A DNA stretch of 23,446 nucleotides from a virus, in the IMG/VR virus record IMGVR_UViG_3300012936_000175, positions 1 through 23,446 of that record; one strand, written 5' to 3'. This document shows positions 15,541-23,446 of this stretch, in pieces. The stretch's first letter is position 1, and every line of letters begins with the position of its first letter. The notes beneath the pieces were generated by a model. That model saw only the letters and a program-made list of their open reading frames with translations. It had not been told where the DNA came from and did no database searches. A program made the translations under genes and the position numbers.

Positions 15541-16818
15541 ATGCCAGAAGTAAAAGAAATAGGTTATTTTAACTCTATATTTATAAAATCTGCTGAATTT
15601 GAAGAAACAAATAATGCTAATCAAAAAAGATTTTATATAGAAGAATCCAGAATAAAAGGTGGATTTAATGAGACTACTATGGATCAAGGAGTTAGAGCGT
15701 ATTTAGTTAATGATGAATATACTGTTGTTAATAGAAAAAATGCAATGATATATTCTGGTATATATAATGCTAAAACTGGTGTTAATGAATTAAATCAATT
15801 TTCTATTGGTGATAACATTACTAAAGCCGTAGATATAACAGACGGTTCAATTCAAAAATTACATGCGGAAGACAGAGAATTATTCATATTACAAGAAGAC
15901 AAATGTAATGCTGCTGGTATAAATAAAGATTTTATATTTACAGCCGAAGGGCAACCATTAAGTACAGCATCGAATATAGTTATAGGTCAAGTAAGAACAT
16001 TTTTAGGTATATATGGAATAAGCACAAACCCTGAAAGTTTTGCAGTTAAAGGTAATAGAAAATATTTTACAGATGAAAAACGTGGGGTTGTTTTAAGGCT
16101 AACAAGAGACGGGTTAACTGAAATATCTAATTATGGTATGAGAGATTACTTCAAAGATAATCTCAAAACAAATACAAATTTAATTGGAATGTACGATAAT
16201 GTAAAAGATCAATACATTCTTCATTTAAAACAAACTGGTAATACTGTTGCATTTGATGAAACATCAAAAGGTTGGACTAGCTTTTATAGTTATTACCCTG
16301 AAAACGGTTTTACTTTAAATAATAAATTTTATACTTTCAATAAAGGTAATATATATGTTCATTATAAAAATACAGATTACAATGTATTTTATGGTCAACC
16401 AGCAGCTGCATCTAGCGTAACCGCAATTATGAATATAGATGGATCAGTTGTTAAAACTTTTAAAACATTAGGTTATGAAGGTACTACAGGTTGGTCTGCT
16501 AATAATATTAAAACAGATTTGGATGAATCTAATCATTCTGATTTAGCAGAAAATATAGCTAAATATGAATATAATTTTGGATATGATAGTAATAATGAAT
16601 TTATAAATATATTACCATCAATGTTTGTAAAAAAAGAAGGTAAGTATTTTTCAGTATTACAAAATGCTTCAATAGATGCTCAAGAAGACGAAATATTATT
16701 TGGAGCAGGAGTATCAGGTGTAAAAGGAATGTATTTACATACTACGCTAGAAACAAAAGAAAATAGTAAACAAGAATTATTTACAATCTTAAGTGAGGTT
16801 GTAATATCATCAAAATAA
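15541..16818 (+). CDS. Tail protein, C-terminal part of the muzzle/tail tubular B-like core
   Basis: 425 residues, almost all beta. It opens with 'MPEVKEIGYFNSIFIKSAEF' and then 'RFYIEESRIKGGFNETTMD', and later shows blade-like blocks: 'LHAEDRELFILQEDK', 'VKGNRKYFTDEKRGVVLRLT', 'DGLTEISNYGMRDYFKD' and 'KGWTSFYSYYPENGFTLNNK'. These look like beta-propeller blades, which form the body of tail tubular B-type nozzle proteins. In homologues as I remember them these blocks lie in the same polypeptide as the preceding ORF's core, so this appears to be its continuation. The same frame and TAG separation support that. It could be translated separately from its own ATG and assemble with the first part. 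Stops with TAA, 6 bases before the next gene. Confidence 0.75.
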   Translation: MPEVKEIGYFNSIFIKSAEFEETNNANQKRFYIEESRIKGGFNETTMDQGVRAYLVNDEYTVVNRKNAMIYSGIYNAKTGVNELNQFSIGDNITKAVDITDGSIQKLHAEDRELFILQEDKCNAAGINKDFIFTAEGQPLSTASNIVIGQVRTFLGIYGISTNPESFAVKGNRKYFTDEKRGVVLRLTRDGLTEISNYGMRDYFKDNLKTNTNLIGMYDNVKDQYILHLKQTGNTVAFDETSKGWTSFYSYYPENGFTLNNKFYTFNKGNIYVHYKNTDYNVFYGQPAAASSVTAIMNIDGSVVKTFKTLGYEGTTGWSANNIKTDLDESNHSDLAENIAKYEYNFGYDSNNEFINILPSMFVKKEGKYFSVLQNASIDAQEDEILFGAGVSGVKGMYLHTTLETKENSKQELFTILSEVVISSK

Positions 16819-16824
16819 AAAATT

Positions 16825-17787
16825 ATGGGATTTGCAGATACAGGATTTGGTAAATTTCTCGCAGGCGGCGGAGGTTCTTTAATAGGCGCAGGTGTTAGCT
16901 TAATAGGTGGGCTTATAGGTGCTGGTAAAGCTAGAAGACAAGCAAGGGCTATGGCTAAACAAGCTAAAGATTTAAATGATAGAATTGAAAACTTTAATAG
17001 ACAGGATATAATAAATCCATATGCTAATGTTAAAGATTTAAGTAGCATGGTTAGTAATCCGTTTGAAAATTTACAAGTTGCAACTGCAGCATCTGAAATG
17101 AGGGCAAGAGAACAAGATTTATCATTAGCAACAACATTAGATACGCTAAGAGCAACAGGCGCGGGAGCAGGTGGCGCTACAGCATTAGCGCAGGCCGCTT
17201 CAAGAAGTAAAGCAAATATTGCTGCAAATATACAACAGCAAGAAGCACAAAACGCAAGATTAAGAGCACAGGGTGAACAACAAATGCAACAATTACAAAT
17301 GAGAGAAGCTGCAAGAGTACAACAAGCAGAAGCACAAGGTAAAGCATTCGAATTTGGCGCTAGAGAAAGAAGAGAAACTGCAGAATTAAATAGATTAGCT
17401 GCGCAACAACAAAACTTAATGGGACAAGCAAATCAGCTAAGAGGCCAAGCTAGCGCAATGACAGGGCAAGCATTAGGTTCGGTAGGTAGCTTATTGGGTG
17501 CTGCAGGCGGTATGGCAGCTTATCAAAATTATTTAAATAAAGGTGGAACACCTAACGTAACTGGAGGAGGTGGTGGAAATTTATTTGGTGGAGCACCAGT
17601 TCAATCACCTATATATGGAACTAATACACCTGATTTTGCTTTACAAAATTTAGGACAAACAATAAGTAATTCAATAGCAGCACAAAAAGCCGTTCAAGTT
17701 CCTGGTTTTAATTTAAGTTTAAATCAAGGAAGAGGAGCATTTGGTTCACAATATGGTGGCGCTTTTGGCGGTTACGGTATAAATTAA
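16825..17787 (+). CDS. Internal virion / ejection-type protein with glycine-zipper N terminus
   Basis: 320 residues, rich in Ala, Gln, Gly. Residues ~8-40 form a Gly/Ala/Ile/Leu hydrophobic stretch ('GSLIGAGVSLIGGLIGAG') that could insert in a membrane. Next come the conserved-looking 'INPYANVKDLSSMVSNPFEN' and 'LATTLDTLRATGAGAGGATA', then a long Gln/Ala/Arg helix (~130-215) of coiled-coil type. A second Gly-rich hydrophobic segment ('LGSVGSLLGAAGGMAAYQNY') and a disordered Gly-rich tail follow. This matches the style of T7 gp14 or P22 gp7-type ejected proteins, which cross or line the host envelope during DNA entry. The role is inferred from composition and its position after the tail gene. 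Leader 'aaaattATGGG', no Shine-Dalgarno. Confidence 0.7.
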   Translation: MGFADTGFGKFLAGGGGSLIGAGVSLIGGLIGAGKARRQARAMAKQAKDLNDRIENFNRQDIINPYANVKDLSSMVSNPFENLQVATAASEMRAREQDLSLATTLDTLRATGAGAGGATALAQAASRSKANIAANIQQQEAQNARLRAQGEQQMQQLQMREAARVQQAEAQGKAFEFGARERRETAELNRLAAQQQNLMGQANQLRGQASAMTGQALGSVGSLLGAAGGMAAYQNYLNKGGTPNVTGGGGGNLFGGAPVQSPIYGTNTPDFALQNLGQTISNSIAAQKAVQVPGFNLSLNQGRGAFGSQYGGAFGGYGIN

Positions 17788-17793
17788 TAAATT

Positions 17794-19434
17794 ATGGGAG
17801 CATACGAAAATCCAAAATTCTTTAACGCGCCAAATTATATGGCAGGAACACAGGCTTTTTTAACTACTTTTAAAAAGGGTTTTGAAGAAGAATTTCAAAA
17901 AGGACAAGACCTTATTGAAGATAGGAAAGCATATGAAGATGGTATATATGAGCAAGGCGAAGAATTAAAAAAAGAATTAGACGCAGCTGTTAATAATAGT
18001 CAAATAACTAAAGATCAAGTACAAACAGCTTTAAGATCCTTTTATGATGAAGCACTATCGGTTGATATGCCTACTAAAAAAGGATTAGGCGGTTTATTTG
18101 CAAAACCAACCGAAAGAAGATTAGGCAAGCTTGATTTAATAGAAGCACAAAATAGTTTTACAGATGCTATCACGGGCATTAATACAGCATTTAATTATGC
18201 TTATGACCCTGAAGTTGATATAATGGAAAATGAAGATAGAGGGCATCCACAATTTAAAAAGAAAAAAGCTATTTACGATGCAATAAAAAATGCAAGTGCA
18301 AATCCTAACTTTAACTATTCTGATGGTAAATTTGATGGAAGCCTTGAAGTTATAATAGATGGTAAAAAACAAAAATTTACTACAGGAGAAATTCAAGCTA
18401 TATTTAGTGCATCAGGTAAAGAACAAAGAGATATTATTGATGCTAAGCATACTGAAATGGAGGATGGTGTTTTTAATGCTTTAAATGCTGAGCTTTCAAA
18501 TAGTGTAGAATATTCAAAATTTCAAGCTGGTGATAAAAACAAAATGTTTTTTGCTAGAAACGCAGCTTCAAGAATTCTTGATGCAAGATTAGGTATTGCA
18601 GGATCTAACGCTAATTATAGTAAAGCAACATTAAGTTTTTTAAATGACGAATATAATAACCATGCTAATATAAACGAAAATCAAAAAATAGATATTATTG
18701 GTCAATACGTTACAAATAAAAAAATTAATAAACTAGAGCTTGCTAGAATAGCAAATGAGCCTATGGATGTTAGTGCTGGCACATATGCTCAAAGATATGA
18801 TATTTCAATTGTTGAAGCTACCGAATTAAAACAACAAATATTACAAGGAAAAACAGATGTAGTAAAAAGTTCCTATATGCAAGCATTAGCTGATAGAGGA
18901 TTAATAGATAAAGCTTATATAGCTCCTTTGGCTACCGGTGATGGTGATGGCGGTAATGGCATTTCTAATTCTGTAAATTTAGCTTATGCAAACATTAGAG
19001 ATACTGTTAATATAGATTATGGAAAAATGAACTTTAGTGAAATACAAAGTTATTGGAAAGGTAGAACATTTAAAGATGCAAGAATACTAGATGTAAGAAG
19101 AGCGGTAGGTCCAACATATAAACCGGGTGATAATAATCTTATATTTACGGTTACAAGCGGTCAAACTGGAGAAGAAGATTTACCTGTAATAAACATGAAC
19201 TCTGTTGAAGGTAGAAACTTTTTAACTAGAGAATTAATTGATGCTAGTCAATATGGGGGTAAATTTAGGGATGATTTACAGGTTTTAGCTGAACAAGATT
19301 ATTTTAAAGAAAAAAGAAGATTTGCATTTCAACCGTCGCTAGGGGCTACTTCAGCAGGTACGCAGCCAAATGATTTTAGTAACACTACGCTTAGCTTATA
19401 CAATACATTATACGATAAATACGGTCCAAAATAA
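17794..19434 (+). CDS. Probable internal virion protein, function unknown
   Basis: 546 residues, largely helical, no enzyme motif recognised. N terminus: 'NAPNYMAGTQAFLTTFKKGF', a charged helix, then 'ALRSFYDEALSVDMPTKKGL' and 'SFTDAITGINTAFNYAYD'. The middle is Lys/Asn/Asp-rich. The C-terminal third has more beta ('NNLIFTVTSGQTGEEDLPV') and a flexible end. Placed between the glycine-zipper protein and the giant ORF, the usual place for proteins carried inside podovirus-like heads (cargo or ejection proteins), so a packaged role is inferred. No signal peptide or membrane segment. 5 bases separate it from the next ATG. Confidence 0.65.
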   Translation: MGAYENPKFFNAPNYMAGTQAFLTTFKKGFEEEFQKGQDLIEDRKAYEDGIYEQGEELKKELDAAVNNSQITKDQVQTALRSFYDEALSVDMPTKKGLGGLFAKPTERRLGKLDLIEAQNSFTDAITGINTAFNYAYDPEVDIMENEDRGHPQFKKKKAIYDAIKNASANPNFNYSDGKFDGSLEVIIDGKKQKFTTGEIQAIFSASGKEQRDIIDAKHTEMEDGVFNALNAELSNSVEYSKFQAGDKNKMFFARNAASRILDARLGIAGSNANYSKATLSFLNDEYNNHANINENQKIDIIGQYVTNKKINKLELARIANEPMDVSAGTYAQRYDISIVEATELKQQILQGKTDVVKSSYMQALADRGLIDKAYIAPLATGDGDGGNGISNSVNLAYANIRDTVNIDYGKMNFSEIQSYWKGRTFKDARILDVRRAVGPTYKPGDNNLIFTVTSGQTGEEDLPVINMNSVEGRNFLTRELIDASQYGGKFRDDLQVLAEQDYFKEKRRFAFQPSLGATSAGTQPNDFSNTTLSLYNTLYDKYGPK

Positions 19435-19439
19435 TAAAT

Positions 19440-22400
19440 ATGGAAGAATTAGAAGTAATAGTACAAAAAATGTTTGCGGCAGGTGAACCTGAAGAAAACA
19501 TTAAGTTTTTTATTGAAGAATATAATGCAAAAAAGCAAAACGACCCTGTACAGGAGACTGCGAGTGTAGGGTCGGAAAACATAAGCAGTACGGATTTAAA
19601 TTTGGAAAATACTTCATCGGAATTACCAAAAGATCCAAATAGAGAAAAACTTATACAATTAGAAACAGAGTTAGCTGCTACTATGGCAGATCCTAAAACA
19701 ATGAACTCTGATGAAAATTTTAAAAAAAGAAAAAGCCTTAAGAAAAAAATTAAAGCATTAGGTGGCGATAGACCAATTGAAGAAGTTGAACTTGAAGGTG
19801 TGGTGGTTGAACCAAAAGAATTAGATGTAAATCAAAAGCGAATAGAAAGATTTCAACAAGTTACTGATGATTTTTTAAAAAATTATAATACAGAAGGTAA
19901 AACTTGGAAAGAACTTAGTCAAGACCCTGTTTTAGAAAAAGAACTTAAAAACGAAATTAAAAGAAGATCTAATAGAATTGCTTTTGGAGAAAAATTACCA
20001 CAATATTATAATAAAAATGCGGGTAGAGATATGGACGATCTGACTACCATGGATGGTATTTTTAATAAAGGTTTAGAAAAAGTATTAGAAAAAGAAAAAT
20101 TTGAAAACTCTCAAAACGAAATAAAAAGAATTAACTTTCTTAAAAAAACAAACGCATACGGACCATTAGTTAATTTAGCTAGAAATCAATTTGATTATAC
20201 TGATAGCCCTAATAAGAAAAAAGTTAATGAATTAGGTAAAAGATTATTAGAATTAAGAAGAATAATAGAAGCAGGCGGAGATGATGATGCTATTAATAAA
20301 GCTATAGTGGAGTCTAATGAAATTATACCGCAGTATACTGAGGCATGGAATAGTATTCAAAAAAGAAAGCCCGGAGAAAAAACTTTTTTTAACCCTTTAA
20401 CTAATCAATTAGAAGGTGAACGTGATGAGCCACAACCGGGTCTTGAAGACGTAACTAATAGATATGCGTCGATATTAAATTCTTATGAAAATAAACATAT
20501 TGAATCGTTAGAAAACGAATTAGTATTACGAGAGCTTGATCAACAAGATTTTGATTTAGCAGGAAATCAAACAGTAGATATTACTATTGATGGAAAAGAC
20601 GGATTTCAAATAGCTTTATTACAAGAATTAGGGTATGAAGTTCAAGATGTAGAAAATACTACATTTTTAGATAGATTAGATATTCTTGTAGGTAAAAAAG
20701 CTGGTAAAGTTGTAAAAAATGTAAAATATTCTGATTTAGTAAAACTTAAAAACAGCAGATCAAGCGATAATACAACTTCAGTTGGAGGTTTAAATAAAAT
20801 ATTTGATTCAACCTTTATGGAAGGAATAAATGGCTTTGATGAAAATGGTAAACCTATTAATATACAAGAAAAAGTTCAGGATCTATACGATGATAAAATA
20901 GATTTACAATTAAGAAAAAACGCATTAGAAGAAATATTTATATTAAATAATGATCCTGCTTCAAAAAAAATAACAATGTTTGGTACGCCTCTTGCTTTTG
21001 TAGGTTCTGCTACAAAAAATATTGGCGCAAGCATTTCAGGCTTTTTTAATAGAGAAGAATCTGAAAGGTTTATTCAATCATTACCAGCAACTAAAAGAGA
21101 AAAATACGATAATTATAAAGAGTTTTTAAATGATAAAAGTATACCTTTATCAAAAGACCAACAAGAAAATTTTAAAAGAGGATTTGCATTTGAATTATTT
21201 GGAGAAGCTTTACCGGGATTTACAGGAGATTTAATAAAATTTGGAATTGCAAATAAAGTGGCTGGAGCTGCTGGTATTACTGCTAGAATACAAAAATTAA
21301 CAAAAACAGAGCCGGTAAAAGCATTTTTTGCAAATAATCTTATGGAAGGTGTTAAGTTTTCTGCTGTTATGGCAGATCCAGATATGTTTGGTGAAGGTTT
21401 TTATTTTGGTGCTGGCTCACAAGTAGCCGGAAAATTATTACCAAAATTAACAGGATCACTTGCTAAATATAACACAGCTTATACCAAAATAGTTGGAGGA
21501 GGTGCAGGTATGGCATCTGGTAGTGAAGTTGCGGCTTTAACTCATGCGTTTGTAGATCAAATGATGGGTGATACAGCGTTTCAAACTGGGTTAGATGAAT
21601 TATACGGAGAGCAAAGTGATGCTGGAAGAAGAATTACTTTAAACCTTGGAATGGGTGGTGCTTTAGGAGGTATTAAAATAAACCCTAGAGCTGAACTTTC
21701 TAACATGGCAGCCAGAAGAAATTATGCAAAAGAAATTTCAGATAATATCAATGAAGGCAAATACAAGGGCAAAGAATTAGAAAAGAAAGAAGTACTTTTA
21801 GCACATTTAAATAGAGATATTGCTTTAGTAGATGCAAAGTTTAATGAATTAGATTTAGGCTCTCAGCAAAAGCTAAGAAATGAAGCTATAAATATTGTTG
21901 AAAGAGGAGAAATATCAGGCCCAGATATATTAACTGGAAATATAATAAAAAGAAAAGCAACTAAAGCAGAAATTAAAGAAGCAAAAAATACTATTAATAG
22001 ATACGAATTAAATAAATCTAATGCTAAAAGATTGCTTAATAAATATGGCGGCAATGTTAAAAAGTCTGGTGTTTTTGGTGAAACATTTAAATTTGAAATA
22101 AAAGAAGGTGAAGGTGCTTTATTAGGTGAAGGTAATAAAGCAGAATATGATCCTGTAACTAATACTGTAAGAGTTGATATTAATAAATTTAGGCCAGGTG
22201 TTTTTGCTCAAGAAATTGGGCATGCTATGATGAAAGCTGCCTTTGGTAAAAATAAAAAAGCTGCTACAATATTTAGAGATAAAATACAAGAAACTGTAAA
22301 TACAAAATTAAAAGGTGAAACTTTTAATGTTGGAGGTAAAGAAGGTTTAACATTTGAAGAAGCAATAAAAGAAGCATATAAAGAAAAGAAAAATCAACAA

Positions 22401-23446
22401 CCAGAAGAATATGTAATGAATGTAGTTGAATTTTTATCACAACCTAAATATCAACATTTATTGCTTAAAAATGGTGTTATAAGCGATATTAAAAGAACAA
22501 CATTAAATATTGCTAATAGAATAGGATTAGATTATTCTAATAAAAAGAACTTTACAACAGGTGAACAAATGCTTGAATTTTTATTTAGCATTGGTAAAGT
22601 AGCAGAAGGTGGTTCTGCATCTGCTATAAAAAATAAATTTAAAGCGTTTAGCAATATTGTTATAGACGGTAATAAAATATATAATAGAAGATCAGGAAAA
22701 GAAATTTCAAAAGAAGATATAAACAGAGCAGCTTCAAAAAATTTTTCAAAAGAAATAACTCCAGAGTTAACAACGCCAAAAAGAAAAAGTGTATTGCAAG
22801 CTATAAAAGATTTAGTGCCTAAGAATATAAAAACTAAAGAAGAATTTGACGCATGGGCAACTAGCCCTCGAGGTGGTCAAAAATTAGGTGAGGCTTTTGT
22901 TGATGGTGGTGCAATAAGTAACTACATAAGATCAGGAAAAACTAGAGCTGAAAGTGATAAAACACTTGAAGATGTTTTAGAAAGAACAATGAAATTTAAT
23001 CCTGAAGCTAAAAGAGCTGATGGTACAGTGGTTGGTATTGAAGGATTTGGCGAAAGGATATTTGCAGATGCAGCTTGGGCAAGATTAACATCAAAAGAAG
23101 CTTTATTTAAAGAAGGTGAAAAATTAAAACAAGAAAGAAGTATTGATCAAAATGATTTTCAAATTGCTGACAACGTTGTAAAAACTAGAATTGAACCAAC
23201 TAAAAAAGGTGGCACACCATCTATTATACAAACTAACTTAAAAGTAAATGGCAAAAGAATAACTGAAAAAAACACAAAGTTAAGAGAAGACTTTTTAAAA
23301 GAAGCAGATGCTGTATTAGAAAAAGTTGCTGATTTAGGTTTTAAACCTGGTGATAAAGGATTTAGAAAAGCATTAGCTAAGACAATAAAAACAAATAATC
23401 CAGAACTTTTTGAAGCGTTTAAAAAAGAATTAGGTGATTATAATAA
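19440..23446 (+). CDS. Giant internal (cargo/ejection-type) protein with degenerate zincin motif, 3' partial
   Basis: An open frame from the ATG at 19440 ('aataaatATGG' leader) to the right edge, at least 1335 codons; I found no stop over its whole length. Residues ~1-500 are charged and mostly helical/coiled. Residues ~508-720 contain several Gly/Ala hydrophobic segments ('GTPLAFVGSATKNIGASISG', 'IANKVAGAAGITARI', 'IVGGGAGMASGSEVAALTHA') that could interact with membranes. At 921-934 lies 'VFAQEIGHAMMKAA': a zincin-like HExxH pattern with Gln924 where the first His ligand should be, H928 present, and 'PEEYVMNVVEFLS' (988-1000, E990 a candidate third ligand) downstream. The rest is charged, with 'GFGERIFADAAWARL' near 1202. 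Very large proteins with zincin-type domains are carried in crAss-like virions (memory). Function is not determined. Confidence 0.75.
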   Translation, partial: MEELEVIVQKMFAAGEPEENIKFFIEEYNAKKQNDPVQETASVGSENISSTDLNLENTSSELPKDPNREKLIQLETELAATMADPKTMNSDENFKKRKSLKKKIKALGGDRPIEEVELEGVVVEPKELDVNQKRIERFQQVTDDFLKNYNTEGKTWKELSQDPVLEKELKNEIKRRSNRIAFGEKLPQYYNKNAGRDMDDLTTMDGIFNKGLEKVLEKEKFENSQNEIKRINFLKKTNAYGPLVNLARNQFDYTDSPNKKKVNELGKRLLELRRIIEAGGDDDAINKAIVESNEIIPQYTEAWNSIQKRKPGEKTFFNPLTNQLEGERDEPQPGLEDVTNRYASILNSYENKHIESLENELVLRELDQQDFDLAGNQTVDITIDGKDGFQIALLQELGYEVQDVENTTFLDRLDILVGKKAGKVVKNVKYSDLVKLKNSRSSDNTTSVGGLNKIFDSTFMEGINGFDENGKPINIQEKVQDLYDDKIDLQLRKNALEEIFILNNDPASKKITMFGTPLAFVGSATKNIGASISGFFNREESERFIQSLPATKREKYDNYKEFLNDKSIPLSKDQQENFKRGFAFELFGEALPGFTGDLIKFGIANKVAGAAGITARIQKLTKTEPVKAFFANNLMEGVKFSAVMADPDMFGEGFYFGAGSQVAGKLLPKLTGSLAKYNTAYTKIVGGGAGMASGSEVAALTHAFVDQMMGDTAFQTGLDELYGEQSDAGRRITLNLGMGGALGGIKINPRAELSNMAARRNYAKEISDNINEGKYKGKELEKKEVLLAHLNRDIALVDAKFNELDLGSQQKLRNEAINIVERGEISGPDILTGNIIKRKATKAEIKEAKNTINRYELNKSNAKRLLNKYGGNVKKSGVFGETFKFEIKEGEGALLGEGNKAEYDPVTNTVRVDINKFRPGVFAQEIGHAMMKAAFGKNKKAATIFRDKIQETVNTKLKGETFNVGGKEGLTFEEAIKEAYKEKKNQQPEEYVMNVVEFLSQPKYQHLLLKNGVISDIKRTTLNIANRIGLDYSNKKNFTTGEQMLEFLFSIGKVAEGGSASAIKNKFKAFSNIVIDGNKIYNRRSGKEISKEDINRAASKNFSKEITPELTTPKRKSVLQAIKDLVPKNIKTKEEFDAWATSPRGGQKLGEAFVDGGAISNYIRSGKTRAESDKTLEDVLERTMKFNPEAKRADGTVVGIEGFGERIFADAAWARLTSKEALFKEGEKLKQERSIDQNDFQIADNVVKTRIEPTKKGGTPSIIQTNLKVNGKRITEKNTKLREDFLKEADAVLEKVADLGFKPGDKGFRKALAKTIKTNNPELFEAFKKELGDYN

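Noticed and set aside
1-23446. tRNA, rRNA, insertion sequence or integrase
   Set aside because: No cloverleaf-forming stretch, ribosomal sequence, terminal inverted repeat or recombinase motif was seen; nearly all bases are taken up by structural genes.

Overview
The window is one strand-consistent block of tailed-phage late genes. Every supported gene reads on the + strand, with gaps of only a few bases and several start/stop overlaps. It is AT-rich. Almost none of the starts carries a Shine-Dalgarno sequence: ATG sits in A/T-rich leaders such as 'aaatattATGG' or overlaps the previous stop. That pattern is typical of Bacteroidota and their phages. The sizes and order (a ~736-residue terminase with a non-classical nucleotide-binding motif, an ~805-residue portal, an acidic scaffold-like protein, a ~476-residue capsid protein, ring/connector-type proteins, a very large tail protein, then very large internal proteins) fit a podovirus-like phage of a marine Bacteroidota host, possibly crAss-like (Crassvirales) or a sister lineage. 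The lineage and several functions are inferred from order, length and remembered sequence patterns, not from a search.

Layout. 1-362 is the 3' end of a small conserved phage protein with an E-T repeat tail. An A/T repeat leader follows, then four small genes (413-1712): a coiled-coil protein, a 72-residue conserved protein, a protein with two GroES-like halves, and a 90-residue candidate small terminase subunit. 1712-9042 is the packaging and head block: large terminase, portal, scaffold candidate, major capsid candidate. Two strong RNA hairpins (9051-9084 and 9906-9944) flank the 262-residue gene that follows the capsid gene.

9957-16818 holds connector/ring-like proteins and a tail 'muzzle'-type protein. 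The tail protein is encoded by two consecutive ORFs (1231 and 425 residues) in the same frame, separated by a single TAG and 33 further bases. The first ORF carries several inserted beta-rich modules, including cadherin-like repeats and a C-terminal Cys-bounded module.

16825-23446 encodes likely internal or ejected proteins: a Gly/Ala/Gln-rich protein with a glycine-zipper N terminus, a 546-residue protein of unknown function, and a giant ORF (at least 1335 residues, running off the right edge). The giant ORF has hydrophobic Gly-rich segments and a degenerate zincin motif (QEIGH instead of HEIGH).

Together these genes would cover DNA packaging, capsid assembly, neck and tail assembly, and proteins carried in the virion for delivery into the host. 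No replication, lysis, integration, tRNA, CRISPR or obvious defence genes are seen. The best candidates for something undescribed are the TAG-separated tail protein, the two GroES-like halves beside the terminase, the Gln-substituted zincin, and the pair of RNA hairpins around the gene after the capsid.
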